Positions 13,141 through 25,900 of a DNA stretch of 64,000 nucleotides are shown here, piece after piece. The notes beneath the pieces were generated by a model. The model had not been told where the DNA came from. It saw only the letters and a program-made list of their open reading frames with translations, and ran no database searches. Position 1 is the first letter of the stretch. Every line of letters begins with the position of its first letter. Position numbers and translations under genes: made by a program. The stretch comes from Lantana camara (Eukaryota; Streptophyta; Magnoliopsida; Lamiales; Verbenaceae). The stretch lies in assembly GCA_037501455.1 (NCBI GenBank), contig CM074856.1, forward strand, positions 23,333,001-23,397,000, given 5' to 3'.

Positions 13141-14695
13141 TGTTGAGTGTAGAATTCGCATGATTTTGAGCGTTAATTAGAGTTGATTTTATGTCGTTTC
13201 ATGAGCTTATGTGCATATTTTGCTCCATTTAGGTACTCTTTGCGTTGGGGTTATGAAACGATGGAAAATAGCAAATTTGGAGCCAAGTATTGCAAAAAGG
13301 GGGACACGACCCTTGCAGGAGGCCAGAAGTGAGGTTTGGCGGATCAAAGGAGACACGCTTGTGTCCGAGGTCAGAAGTTTTGGATTTCAAGAAAAGCGGG
13401 AGACACGCCCGTGTCTCTCCATAAGAAAAAAATACGACACCCTCGTGTCGGAGTACTTTAGGTTGAAGTTTTCAGAGAAAAAGGAGACACGCCCGTGTCC
13501 CCCAATAAGAAGGAATAGTGATACGCCTGTGTCACTTATAAAGTCGTTGATACGCTTTTTCCACAGACACGGGCGTGTGAAGAGTTTGTACAACAAGGTG
13601 ACACGCCTGTGTCCCTTGTCGGCTAGCAAAATTTTGGGCAGCTATTTATAGGTGCGAGAGTCATTGTTTTGAGGGTTCGCTTTTGGAGATTCGTAACCTA
13701 GCATCTTGGGAGCAAGATAGAGCTAAGAGAAGAGTTTTCGGAGAGATTCGAGAAGACAAAAGGATTGATTTCTTCAAACAATTCCATTAATTCCGGTTTA
13801 TTTATTGCTTTTCATATCAAAATAATTCCTCCTAGCGTAGAATTTAGTCATTTTGAATGTTTAATCGGTTTTCAGAGTTTCATGAATGTTTAGGGTTTAG
13901 ATTTTGAAAACTTGTTTGATTTCATTGAACATGAGTTTATTTAATATAATTCCTTTTATGTTTATGAGTTTCAAATCGATTATGCAATGGTAAATTCCTA
14001 GGGCTAGGGGAGTGATGAATTATGCATGATAAGTGTTTGATATAATGCTTGAATGACTTGTGCTAATTCTTAGTTTTGAAACTTATTTGATTTGATTGCA
14101 ACGGATTAGCCACCCTTAGCATAACTTAGAATTGCCTAATTATCAAAAGATTAATGGTAATTGAGACGTTTTCTTAACTTGTAGATTTAGAATTTAAAGA
14201 TATTTAATTCTTAATCTATACAACTAGTAATTTTCATTCCATGCCAAGTCGCTAGAATTAGAATTACACTAGTCTTGATCAATTGGTTAACTTGGTTTTT
14301 ATTGATTGTGAAAACAACCTTAAAAATTATTTTAACACTCATCTAGACCTTGAAAGAGGCTAGATCGAATTTATGTGACTAGGTTGTAGAATTGCACTTG
14401 TCAAACGAGTATTATGTTGAATCATGCATGCATAGTTATTACTCTCCGACCTTGTTTGTCTCTTGATTTCACTTCGTGCATTAAAGTCATTTATTTGTGT
14501 TTTTCTTTAGTTAATTGTTTGAATTTCTTGTTGGTAGTTTAGATAACCAACTTGATATTTGATCGATCGGTCTTTAGATTAGAGATAAGTATAGAGTAGT
14601 GATTGGTTTCCCTTCTCTATGGGTACGATCCTATTGTGCTATAAATATATTCAAAGTGTACACTTGCACGATTGGTTTAACTAAAATACACAACA
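13141..14695. mobile_element. Solo LTR (Gypsy-like) inserted in LINE-2
   Basis: The 1,555-bp element begins TGTTG and ends CAACA, as inverted LTR termini should. It separates the zf-RVT and RNase H parts of LINE-2. The flanking 5-mers are CCCTA (13136-13140) and CACTA (14696-14700), a TSD with one mismatch. It contains no coding region. It carries an array of GC-rich dyads near its left end and a text near 14620-14670 (GGGTACGATCC, CACTTGCACG) like the 3' ends of plant Gypsy LTRs. Gypsy assignment is inference. Solo LTRs form by recombination between the two LTRs of one element. Confidence 0.75.
13300..13620. repeat. Array of GACACGCCCGTGTC-like dyads
   Basis: Eight copies of a 14-16 bp dyad-symmetric motif are spaced 30-60 bp apart. 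Examples are GAGACACGCCCGTGTCTC and GAGACACGCCCGTGTCCC. One copy is inverted (CAGACACGGGCGTGTG) and the first is degenerate. They lie inside the solo LTR and could form short hairpins if transcribed. Confidence 0.85.
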
Positions 14696-15881
14696 CACTA
14701 ACTGTGCTTGTTCAGTTTCCAGCGTCTCCGGAGTAAAAATGTGCTCAACAGCCTCGTTAACCAGATCATGAGGCTGTCAGGCTTCCCCTCATTCCTCTTA
14801 GAATTCCGATAAGCCCAAATCACCCATAGCAGACATGCCATTTTGCATGCATCGCCAACTTCCAGCTGTTTCAAAGTGGCCCCAAGTCCAATACTAAAAT
14901 TATCAGCAAGGCCTTGAATGATTGCAAGTGGGATGTCTGACAAAGCCCAAGTTTGTCTCGCAAAAGGGCAGTGAAGGAGAGCGTGGTCTCGATGCTCGTC
15001 GGTATTACCGTAGTGAATGCAAGACGTGTCAATATCCCCTAATTTTCGAGCGAGATTCCTACCTGTCGGGAGGATATCGTGACAACATCACCAAAGAAAG
15101 CTTCTAATTTTTGGCTTAACCTTCATCTTCCATATCCGGTCCCAAGTATCCAGGTTATTAATGCTAGAGGAAGTATAGTCTTCCATACGAGCCAATTGTA
15201 TTGCCAAGTGATGTGCACTTCTAACAGAAAATCGGCCATCCATAATAAAATGCCAAATCAATGTATCTTCATGGCGTAAATTACCAAGAGGGGCCCCAAG
15301 ATGGCCTTCGCATCATCTTCATGAAAGGCATTGCGGATCAACAACACACCCAATTCACAACATCCAACCCAACAATAGACCAAATTTCTGGAAAAAATAG
15401 GGGGAAAACCATCGGGGCCTAGGGATTTGAGGGGGTACATATGCTTAAGAGCAAGAATTTGCAGGCGAGAACGGACGGAGTAAGAGACGCCTCATGTCAT
15501 CATCAACTCTGCTCGGCAAAGCCCCCAACGTTGTGTCAATCTCCCGAGTCGGACAACCCTCCGCTTTGAAAAGATTACAAAAAAAGTTCTCAATTATAGA
15601 CTGAATTTCATCATCCGAACAAATATGGTTATTTTCCATGCGATGCTTAGCTTTAGCATGAAAAAATCTCATGTTCCGATCTCCCTCTTTCAACTATTGT
15701 GCCTTCGCCCTTTGTTTCCAAAGAATCTTCTCACTAGAAAGAATATCATTCAGCTTACTCCTAATTCTGCTTTCCTCATGTTTGGAACTGTCCCAGATCT
15801 TTGGAAGTGGTTTTTAGCTCCTTCAAAAGGCTCTCAAGAATATCAATAGTATCTTTCTCCTCTTTCCGTTGATGGCATTTC

Positions 15882-17780
15882 TGTTGGAAAAAAAAAAAAC
15901 AGTAACGCAGCGGAATTTAAAATTTTCCCATTAAGCAAGATCGAAACTTGCAATTCCTATTCACAATTCGTAAGGATTCAAGAAACATACTTAGATCGAC
16001 GCTTTCTTGACACGTCATGAGCTACCCTCAAACGCGCTCCAAGCTGCAAGTCCCTCGAACTTTTTTGAATCTTCAAGACTCTGAAATCGCAGTCCTTTAG
16101 AGTAATAATCCACAGCAACCTCGATCACAATCTGAATAGGGAGGATGCTAGTACTATATTCAGTGCTTAAGCTCTAGGGGATTGTATAGTGATACGGGAA
16201 TTTTGCTATCAAGAACCATGGGGTTCGAACCCCTCCCTTATATAAGACTAGCGTAGTTCGAACCCCTTGTCTTGTTGGACAAGGATTTCTTATCCTCCAA
16301 GACTTCTCATTACTTGCTAACTTTTCTACTTTGACCAAAAGACCCTTTTAATCAACTTGCTCTCCAAGTAATTCTATCTAACTCCTTTAGATATTTTATG
16401 GGATAATTTTATTTATTCATAATAAATAAATTAATGTCAATAATTAATTAATTCACAATTAATTATTTATTAATCATTTAAACTCCAATTTGGACTTTAT
16501 GATAATTCATAATTAAATTAAAGTCCATTAAATAATTAATCAAAATCAATTATTTATTGATCCCTAAACGTGCGACACGTATCTCGCCTACACACATGTC
16601 GCACACATGTTCCACACGTGTGGTCCTCATTTCCAATTCTAAATCGGTTCGATCAACTCGTTTAATCGACTCAAGCCTTAACCCTCGTGACCGAGCATTT
16701 ATGTGTGGCCCTCTAGGATCTTTATTCAATTAGCAGTGACCCCGATTAATTAATTCCCAATTAATTAATCAGTCCACCAAATTACACTACCATAGTCATG
16801 CAACTTATGTGTAATCCCTCGCTGAATGAGAATTTATAAATTCGAAGAACCTTTAAGTCATTGACATATGTGAAATAAGGTCCTCCTACAACCTATCTCT
16901 CAACCAAGATCTATGGTAAGGGAATAATTAGAACCCTAATAATCTTAGTCTTAATGTTAAGTGCATTTCATATCCATTTGATCTCGATCCAAGAAACTCC
17001 TTTCTTGATCTCGATCCACTACCTTGGCCAAGGACTCTGAGATGGCATATGAATGACTTACACAATAAAAGATCTTCTTACCAGAACAAGTGTAGGTCCT
17101 TTATCGATTTTTATATGCTTTCATGCGCCACTTGTGCAGCCCCTAAACAAGTCGTAGTTCAGCTGTCTCGCGAACGACATCCTTTTAGGTATCTATAATA
17201 ATACAAAATTAGCTCATATAAAGCATCGATGGAATCTCAAGTCTAAGGACTACTGAATCACATCAATAACTTGTGAGATGTTTCCTAATCTGGAAGTTTC
17301 TATTTCCAGAAATAGAAACTTCCTTTGCCATTTAGGAATCTTCTCATGCGAGACACCTCTGTGTACTTGTTCATTTAAGCGAGCACCCTCATGTATCACG
17401 CACGTATCAACTATACACTTTACACCCTATCAAACAAGATGTTCCTTCTTAAGGGCATGATCACATCAAGAAAGTCAATTCGATACTCCCATTGTCTATT
17501 GGACTCATCGACTTGGAGTACTTTCTAATCTTAACTCATGTGGTTTAGGGCTCGTTTCATAAACCACTTATCCTAAATGGTTGAGTCCTATAAGTCAATT
17601 AGATTAGGGGAGTTCTCACATGCGTAGTTAAAGTGAACACACAATCAAACAAAAGCATATAAAGAAGTATTGTCTTATGATCAAAATCAGTTTGTTTATT
17701 ATTCAAAGATTGTCTACGATTTACAAAGGAAAAGTACTAAGCAAATTGCAAGATCGGCTTTTAGGGCACTATTCCTAACA
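15882..17780 (-). mobile_element. Copia-type solo LTR, minus orientation
   Basis: The plus strand begins TGTTGGAAAA and ends CCTAACA. Read on the minus strand it opens TGTTAGGAATAGTGCCCTAA, like the young Copia LTR at 34133, and closes with the same CCGCTGCGTTAC...TTCCAACA type of end. It is 1,899 bp and noncoding. The flanking 5-mers (ATTTC and CTTAG) do not match. It may therefore have formed by recombination between different elements, or one flank was lost. No primer site or internal region adjoins it. 17781-17935 is unassigned flanking DNA. Confidence 0.75.
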
Positions 17781-17940
17781 CTTAGAACTAGTTTACTTCA
17801 TTGGTTTGGTAAAAGAAGGTTACAGCTTGGTAGCTGGGTGTTACCAGTGTTCAAGAAAGAAAACACAAGAATTTAAGGGGCAATTAAGTCGATTCAGTAG
17901 ATTTCCAATAGGCTTTATCAGGCCAAGTAAACAACATGCC

Positions 17941-18443
17941 TGATATACCATAAAAGTGATATCGGCCCAACCGTTGGAAGCCCGGCCCAAAGTGAGGAGC
18001 AGGAAGGATAAACTTACGTCCCAGTTGGCTGACTACCTGGTAGGCGTTTAGGCTTAATACGAGTTGGGCCAGAGTTGAGGCCAATCTAGGCAAGCCCAAC
18101 ACGAAAGTATTAGGTCAAAGCACTCTCAATCCGTTGAGGATAAGTGGAGGAAAAAGGAAGAGATCCAAATGGGTAGTGGGGATAACTCCCCCCATTTTTC
18201 TCTCGTTATCCAACTAACCCTGGCTATAAAAAGTGAGAGAGTCCAGTTAGAAAGGGCTAATTGCTTTTTGCTAACGTATCTTGAGATTGTAATTGTATCT
18301 TTGACATTCTCTTGTATTCTTCTCTCACAACTATCAATAATACTTCACATTTTCTCATTGTTCTTCTCAATCTTTCTTCTTCATTCGATAACTCAAAGCC
18401 CAAATCTACAAATCTAGTGGTGTTGTATTTTTTGTGCGTATCA
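17941..18443 (+). repeat. 5' LTR of outer Gypsy-like element
   Basis: Starts TGATATACCATAAAAG and ends GTGCGTATCA. It closely matches 45297-45823. The main difference is a single 24-bp gap after CAGTTGG/CAGCTGG, which accounts for the whole length difference (503 versus 527). A TATA-like CTATAAAAAG lies near 18222. Confidence 0.9.
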
Positions 18444-18445
18444 CT

Positions 18446-18463
18446 TGGCGCTGTCTGTGGGAA
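18446..18463 (+). other. Primer binding site of outer Gypsy-like element
   Basis: TGGCGCTGTCTGTGGGAA lies two bases inside the 5' LTR. It is a one-base variant of the TGGCGCC-type site used by many plant Gypsy elements (complementary to a tRNA-Arg 3' end), which supports the LTR boundary and orientation. Confidence 0.8.
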
Positions 18464-18503
18464 TTTTGAGTTAAGGTGTGAAAGAATTTATTCGACAATC
18501 GAT

Positions 18504-20236
18504 ATGGCCACCAAGAAACATAACACCTCAGTTGTGGAGATGTTGAGCAATCAAGAAATACAGGACTGCCTGACCGCATGAGCACTAGCCAGCCAGGAGG
18601 TAAGTGGCCTCGTAGCTGTTGGAAAGCTGACCAGTGAAGAGGCGAAAACCCTCCTGGATGCGGGGATGTTGAACGCTCAGAATGAACAGGACCTGATATC
18701 CGTCAGAGCATTGACCCAACAAGACATACAGGAATTCTTGACTACGAGGAAGACGTCAACTGAAAGGAATGACACTCAAGATGAGTCCTCTGAACAAGTG
18801 ATAGGGCAGCAGGCAGGAGGAGGTACTCTCCCTACAGGGGTGCTATTACCAGGAGGAAGCCTGATCAATTCTGCCGCCCAGAGAGGTGGAGGACGCGGTG
18901 TACCTTCTCAAGGAACATGTGTGCTTGAAGATACCACCAGCAGGGGGGTAAGACCCGCTGACTCGTCTATGTACTTGACATGGGAAGAATTCGGCCAAAG
19001 GGCCACGAATTTGATATAGAGCTCCATTTCGAAAGTAGCGTAAGAAGCTTTGAAGGGCTTCACTCCGCCGACACAGATCAAGGGAGTAGTACAAAAGATG
19101 ATTCGTGCGACCACGCCGGGATTGGTAATGGAAGCATTAGTCGGCGACTCACTACAGCACCAGCCGAGTATAAGCTACGTTTCTGCTTCATATCTGGAGT
19201 TGCCTAATCGTGTCACTCTAGCCCCAATGTAGATGCCTGCTTTCCTGAGAGCCAACCGACCCACCACTCAGACAGTAGTGCTATCCATACTGGTGTCTCC
19301 AGAAGGTGGAAGTGGCGGTCCAAGTATCCAACCACGAATGGCTAAGCATCCTGGCCAAGAAGGATGAGGGCACCTTGTGCAATTCCCACCGATCATTCAA
19401 GTAGGTTTAGTACCCCCGCAGCCAGTAGGGGACGTTAACATCAACTCAAATGTCAACCTGCAAGGTGGGACAAAGGTTGAAACAGGAAAGACAGCAGGGC
19501 TGTTGGAAATTCAAGAGGTAGGACCAGGACTGCCAACCTGGCAAGGCACCAGGAAGGTGGAAGAGGCGGAGCACCTCGCAAATTGGGCCGCTCGATTACA
19601 GCAGAGACTATTGGAAGTGGAAAAAAAAAGGTCCAAACGGGGCCACATTAGGTGCTAAGGAGAGGATGCCCGTTCATCCTGGGAGTGATGGCCAATCGCC
19701 TACCCGTGGGCTATAAAACGTCGGGCCTCCCCAAGTACGATGGGACGACGGTTCCCCAACATCACCTTACCCGCTTCGAGAATCACGCTCTTTTATACCA
19801 ATACACGATTGGGGTGAAATACAGGGTATTTTTAACAACACTCACAAATACCGCGTAAGAATGGTCCAGCCAACTACCTCCGAGATCCATATACTCATTC
19901 AATGAGTTCTCAACTTTGTTCCTCCATCAATTCGCTAGTACCAAGCAACAACAGAGGGGATACATGACTTTATTCGCTATTAGGCAACAAGAAAATGAAC
20001 TTTTGAGAAGTTACATAGTAAGGTTCACCAGAGCTAGCCTAGATGCTCCATTAGCCACCCCGGAGGTTTGTGCTAGTGCATTTCAGCAAGGATTACATCG
20101 AGGAGAGTTCCATAGATCGCTGGCGAGAGACCCCTTTTGGAGTTGGGATAAACTCTTAGAACGCGCAGAGAATGAGGTGAATGCGGAGGAAGCCGAGATG
20201 AGTAAGTGTATGGAGATCAACGAGAGACGAATTTGA
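18504..20236 (+). pseudogene. gag relic of outer Gypsy-like element
   Basis: The ATG at 18504 (ATGGCCACCAAG) follows the primer site by about 40 bp. The frame is broken by TGA at 18579-18581 and a stop at 19017-19019, then continues in other frames. The recognisable Retrotrans_gag domain (PF03732-like) is at about 19650-20220: LPKYDGTTVPQHHLTRFE, FLHQFASTKQQQRGYMTLFA, EFHRSLARDPFWSWDKLLER and AENEVNAEEAE. A TAA at 19856-19858 interrupts it. The N-terminal 170 residues (helical, Gln/Glu rich) have no clear family. No zinc knuckle or protease follows. Confidence 0.75.
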
Positions 20237-20466
20237 ACCTGTCACCATTAGAGAAGCTTGAGAACACCGAAAAAGCAGGAGAAAGCATTCTTCTTTCGGT
20301 TGGAGTGTCTCATCCAGGAGAACGAAACATGAGCCTTCCTGCTATCCAGGGAAGTGGAGAAAATGGTGCACCTCTCAAGGAGATCAACGCACCTCGAGAT
20401 ATAAAGCAATTATTCCCGAATCTATACATAAAGTATCCTTGGGAGATTCACCACACCACCAAGTAG

Positions 20467-22920
20467 ACGGATCTAATACCTCAACATAGGTCCCAACCAT
20501 TCTGGGCCACCAGGAAGGACACGGAAGCGGGCCTGCTATCCAGGTGCAATCACCACCCATGTTGAGCTCCCAAAAAGGTGGAAAAAATGGTCCAGGTACT
20601 CAGGTGCGAACGACATTCAACCAAGGCCAAGAAAGGGAAAACGTTCCATACAACTCCCTCCTATGATTCAAGTAGAGTTGGGACCGAACCAAACAACAGG
20701 CGCAGGATTAAGCACCAGTGAGAAAATGCTTGACCTGGTGAGAACCAACCAAGAAGGAAACACCCTCCATACTGGTAGCAGGAAAGCTGCGCGTTAATGG
20801 AACAAGAATTATTGTAGTCTGCTGGTTGGATGCGCTGCTAAAGGAGCTAGGAGAAAGAAAGAAATGGTGAAAAGGAGATTTGATGCTGGTGAGAAAATAC
20901 TCTTCGATTTTCGGGTGACACTTTTCCTTTCTCTCTGAATTTTCTCTTTTCAATGAAATTGATTATTATCATTTTATAAGGAGTAAGTAATATCTGATAA
21001 AAAAATATTTAGATGACTGGGGGAATTATCTTAATAACCTGATAGTATCATCTTAATATAACCAAAATTATTGTTTTTTCTTCTCTATACCCTGTTAAGT
21101 AATTTAGACTCCCGTAAGTTGTTGATCTCTTTCTGCTTTGTGAGATTTGCAATTGTGTTATTGTTAAATCTTGCACTTTATGCACAACATAGAACATGTT
21201 AAATGGTTAAACCAAAGCATGTAATAGTAACCGGTATAGAAAATTAGGAAATATCATGAAGTTGGATGTTTATTGATTTCAGCTTTCAACACGTACTATA
21301 CTTAGTTATGCATTTTAATACAGTTTTTGATATATTTTAGAATATATATGTGAACATATGAAATTAGGAAAAAAATACATATGGCTTATTATTATTAATG
21401 CCAACCCAATGTCTATTTTTATCTTATGCAGCTCCATATAAATGTGAGATTTGCTATTTAGCTTTCTTTAGTGATGTTGTGTAGTAAGGTACTGAAGGTC
21501 ATAATTGGAAAGGCCATTTAAACTTGGTATCAATGACTGTGTTCTATAGCATCACTTATATAATATCCAACTGGCCAATGTGTTCCTTGTGTGCATTAGT
21601 TAATTTTTCGTTGACTTTTCTTGAATTATGCTTGGTATTTTAATTTAAAATTCCAACCTTCTTGATTAATTATAATAATTCAGACATTCTAGGACTACAC
21701 ATTTGATAGAATTATCAAAGCATCTTACTGATGGAATTTTAGAATCAATGAGAGAAAGTTGTTCACAACTTTTTATGATTGACCGACTTGTTTATGTTAA
21801 TAAAATGGTATTGTGAATTGTGTATTGTGTTTTTGGGTCCAATGAAGAGGTACCTCCAGTTAGCATGCAGTTGGTATTTCTCTGAGCACAACATTTAATT
21901 TGTAACTTAAATTAAACCCTTGCTCTTTGATAATTTGAGATATATTGAGACTCTGAGAAGTATTCTAAGTGTTTTATTCCTATTAAAATTTTAGGAAGAT
22001 AACTATTTACATATATTTTGGAAATTTTGTTAGGAAAAGACTACATGGCGTAACAAAAATAAAAGCAAAAGTCTGCATAGATAGTGTAGCTAAACAGACG
22101 GGGAAAGAAAGTTGGAAAGCAACCCTTTCAGATAGATAGAAAGGGATGATATACTTCCGAGTATTATTCATATTCGTTTGTTTACTATATTTGCATATTA
22201 ATCATGTAATCATGTAGAAATATAAATGAATATAAGATAAAAGTCCAAAGCTTACCAGAAGAGAAGGAAAATACTATGTTTAGTCCAACCTGGAGCTAGA
22301 AAGCTGTAAGTACTTTTCTGCCAGCAGACAGGAATGATGTGGAGTCTGCCCTGCTTAATGAATAGGCCAACAAGCTGCCTGGTCCAGCTTCCTAGTCATC
22401 CCGATGAAAGATCACTTGATCACTATGGCCAAAGAATGAGCATACAAGGGTGCAGGAAGAGAAAAGAAAGCAAACGAAGAACATGGTATCTAAAGATTCA
22501 GGAGATAAGCTAGTTCATAACTAATAAAAAAAATAGCTCGATCATTAATGTACTAATTGGCAGGGAAGTCAATCAAGTTGAAAGACGGTCCTGACTGGTG
22601 CAACCAGAAACGCACGAGAAGCAACCCTGGCTAGTGCAACCAGAGACGCATGAAAAGCAACCCTGGCTGATGCAACCAAGAACGTATGAAGTACAACAAC
22701 CGATAAAGCCGCCTAAGCCAACCAATAGAATTCTCCCATGAGGGCGGAACTTCCACAACTTGAGGAAATGTTATTCCTGAAAGAGAGAAAGAATAAAACA
22801 TCACTCGACAAGTAACATCTTACTTTATCTCTCCTTTTATTATTTTTGTGAATGAATAGATCGATGATGTGCATATGTTGGAAATATTGATGTTTGATAT
22901 GATAATGAGCTCTTAGTATG
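20467..22920 (+). repeat. Noncoding interior of outer Gypsy-like element (piece 1)
   Basis: No protease, RT or integrase motif was found on either strand. 20470-20950 is Gln/Gly-type text that could be decayed gag C-terminus. The rest is A+T-rich. Near 22320-22440 there is a stretch (GCCTGGTCCAGCTTCCTAGT and neighbours) that recurs in diverged form at 33880-34000 and 44220-44350, in the other two interior pieces. Confidence 0.6.
22591..22698. repeat. Three 36-bp tandem repeats
   Basis: The unit runs from CTGGCTAGTGCAACCAG through CATGAAAAGCAACC. Copies are at 22591-22626, 22627-22662 and a diverged third at 22663-22698. Because 36 is divisible by three, the minus strand shows a 12-residue periodic peptide (GCTSQGCFSCVS), but there is no other sign that it is a gene. 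Confidence 0.8.
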
Positions 22921-22925
22921 TGAAA

Positions 22926-25900
22926 TGTAGTACCCCATGTTTGGAATAGTGCCCTATAAATCTGTTATGCTTCGGGACTTTCCCTATATCACAGACAATA
23001 TTTGAATAATATACGAATGATTGTAATCACAGTCGAACATTTCTTATGTGCCAATACGTATTTTGTGTGTTTTCATTACGTGCACATGTCTAGAACTCCC
23101 CTAATCCGATGAGGTCGTTAAGAACTTTGTCATTATGGGAATGACACATGAAACAAGTTCTTAACTCCATAGGCGAGGATTAGAAACTTCTCCAAGTCAA
23201 TGAGGCCGACAGACAGTGGGAGAGTCGACCTTGCCTCTGTTGAGACTTGCTTGTGTAGTTGTGTCCTTAAGAAGGATCATCCTGTTTCATGGGGTGTAAA
23301 GTGCATAAGTTGATGCGTACACAATACACAAGGGTGCTTGTTGTAAGAACAAGTTCACTAAGAGTGCCCCGTGTGAAAAGATTCCTAAATGGGAAAGGAA
23401 GTTTCCTGAAACTTCCAGATTAGGAAATATCTCACATGTCAATGACGTGAGGAATTAATCCTTAGACTTGAGATTCCACATTGTCTCATATGAGCTAACT
23501 CTGTAATCTTTGATATAGGCTCAAAAGGGTATCGCCATACAGACACCTGAACCACGGCCTATGTTGGGATTACACAAGTGGCATATGAGAACTATTGGAA
23601 TCAATAAAGGACCTACACTTGCTGTAGGCAAGATGATCTCTTATTATATAAGTCATTCATGATTCCATCCTTAAATCCTTGCGCAAGGTGGTTAGATCAA
23701 GACATCAAGAAAATGGGGTTTTAATGGATTGAGATCAAATGGAATATGATGTGAACATTGTTTTAAGATTAAGATTAGTAGGGCTCTCCATATCCCCATG
23801 CCCTAGATCTTAATCGAGAGATAGGATGGTAGGAGGATCGTATCACACATGATGTCATTGACTAAAAGGTTCTTTCGAATATACATTCACATTTCGGGTA
23901 GGGGTCACACACCTGTTGCTAGACTATGGTCGTGTGATCTGTGAGATAATTAATTAATAAGTGTATTAATTAATTAGGCTCACTGCTAATTGAAATTGAA
24001 CCTAGAGGGTCACACACAAATACCGGGTTCAAAGGGTATTAAGGAAAGATCAAATAGTTGATCGAAACGAGACCACAGTGTAAAGTACACGTGTGGATAT
24101 CGAGAGCAATGTTTGGACATGTAGTTCCAATTAAGGAATTGGACCATGTGTTAATTAATTGGAGAATTAATTATTAAGTCCAAATATAATTAATTGGAGA
24201 ATTAATTATAAATCCCTAATATAATTAATTGGAGAATTAATTATATAGCTGAATAAAATTAATTGGAGAATTAATTTTAGCCCGTTAGAATTAATTGGTG
24301 AATTAATTCAAAAGTCCTTGAAAGAATTAATTAGAGAACTAACTCTAAGTATTTAATTATTTACTTGTTCTAATTTGATTAGAAAAAATAAATAAATAAA
24401 TATCTTCTATTTCATTATTCTAATAAAGTATTAGGATGAGATATTTAATTATTGCTAGAATAATTAAATATTCCTAATTAGTTAGGAACTCTCTTTCTAG
24501 AAGAATAGATATCTTATTTTAGATAAGATATTATTTTACTTGGAGAGAAAGAAAGAATAGGAGACAAGTCAAAGTAGGAATCCGATTCCTACATGACCTT
24601 TAGGGTTTCGAACCCTTCACTATAAAAGGGCAAGGGGCTCGATTTTTTTGGGCTTACGCATGTCCGTGATCACGCCCAGACTTTCTGGAATTTCGGGGAT
24701 AATTCTCTTGCTCTCCTTTAACTCATTTCTTGTTTCTTTAATACACATGTTATAGTACTAGCATACTCACTGACATGATTTGAATCTAGGTTGGTGTGGA
24801 TTAATACTCTAGAGGATTTCTACTTTGGAATCTCGAAGAAAGAATCAAGAAATGGGGATTTTCATGCCGCATGAAGAACGTATGAGGGCGGCTCAATACG
24901 TTTCAAGAAAGCTACAATTCGTGTGAGTTTCTTGAGTCCCAACGTTACGATACGAACATTGCAAGTTTTTAGATCCCGTTTGGAAAAAAATTTAAACTTC
25001 CGCTGCGTTTACTCTGTTGTTTTCCAACACCCCAGAGAGAAGAGCACTACACCCCCCCGCACCATAGCCCGACACATGTAACGAAATAGAAACTCCGCAC
25101 ACACACCAAGCTACGATGAACGGGTGACAAGTAAAATCTCACCTAGGATAGGCGGTCTAGACCCTAATTCAGAGTGCGCGAAATAAACAAATACACATGT
25201 GGAAGCACCAAGATTTCAAATGCACAAACATTCATGCTTTCATAATAGGAATAAAATAAATTAGATTATACATGCCAATTCCAAACCGATCAAATTAATT
25301 CATACTCAAGAATTAAATCATAATTTATGTATAATTCCAAAATTCAGAAATAAAGATGCGAGATATGCAAAAGACTCTACTAACGACTCGAACACTCGAA
25401 AATAAAAGACCGCCACCTAGCTCGAACCGACAACCTGCACCTGCAACTCAAGAGACAAAAAGGGAAAAAGAAAACAACGAGGAGGGGGCAATCCTAAAGA
25501 CTGGTGAGGGGGCTAACACACTCACACGTACGTAATAAGAGAACAGAGCATATTCAAATTTAAAAGTTCATGAACCGGGGCGTGGTTTTTGCAATCTAAA
25601 ACATTTGAGCACGTGATACTAAATATAAAAAGGATTTTAGGGCCAAAATCCCAAAATAAACCAAATTTTAGAAATTAAAAGTCCACTCCCGTTTCACGGA
25701 CCACAAACATAATCAAATTCAAAGAACTCGGTGAGAACAAGTTTCTAACCAACCTAACTCCATTCATAACATAATCAAAATCAAAACAAAGCAAAGTTCA
25801 TAAACAATCCAACCATCACCGTTTGGGGATGAGATGACATCCTCTCAACCCCGTTCTCTCATCATAATGTTTGAGTCGGGGGATCCTACCCGCTCCCCTA

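Larger units (their letters stand above)
12665..15693 (-). pseudogene. LINE-2 ORF2 relic (RT N-terminus, zf-RVT, RNase H)
   Basis: 15693-15445 encodes the linker/RT N-terminus (GDRNMRFFHAKAKHR). 15440-15258 has YPLKSLGPDGFPP, the start of the RT fingers, and then jumps straight to zf-RVT sequence (15257-14698, including WVIWAYRNSKRNEGK). The palm with its catalytic Asp pair is therefore deleted. After the 1.56-kb LTR insertion, 13163-12665 is an RNase H-like domain (VGVIARTDDG, VIAHTLARN). LINE-1 has the same domain order, but the sequences differ, so this is a separate family member. Confidence 0.82.
12665..15881 (-). mobile_element. Internally deleted LINE fragment (LINE-2)
   Basis: A second minus-strand L1-type LINE, interrupted by the solo LTR at 13141-14695. 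It lacks a visible poly(A) tail at the left, and its 5' part is lost at the Copia-type LTR that begins at 15882. The reverse-transcriptase core is missing, so it is a remnant. The 170-240 bp between the Copia relic and 12665 shows no recognisable feature. Confidence 0.8.

Noticed and set aside
13300..13620. CRISPR-like array of palindromic repeats
   Set aside because: The repeats are short, vary in sequence and orientation, have irregular spacing, and lie in a plant LTR with no cas genes.
18169..18417. 82-codon frame, nearly repeated at 45525-45797
   Set aside because: Both lie at corresponding places in the two LTRs of the outer Gypsy-like element.
22573..22758. Cys-rich 12-residue repeat peptide on the minus strand
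   Set aside because: It arises from 36-bp tandem repeats inside the noncoding part of an LTR element. No start context, signal peptide logic or neighbours support a gene.
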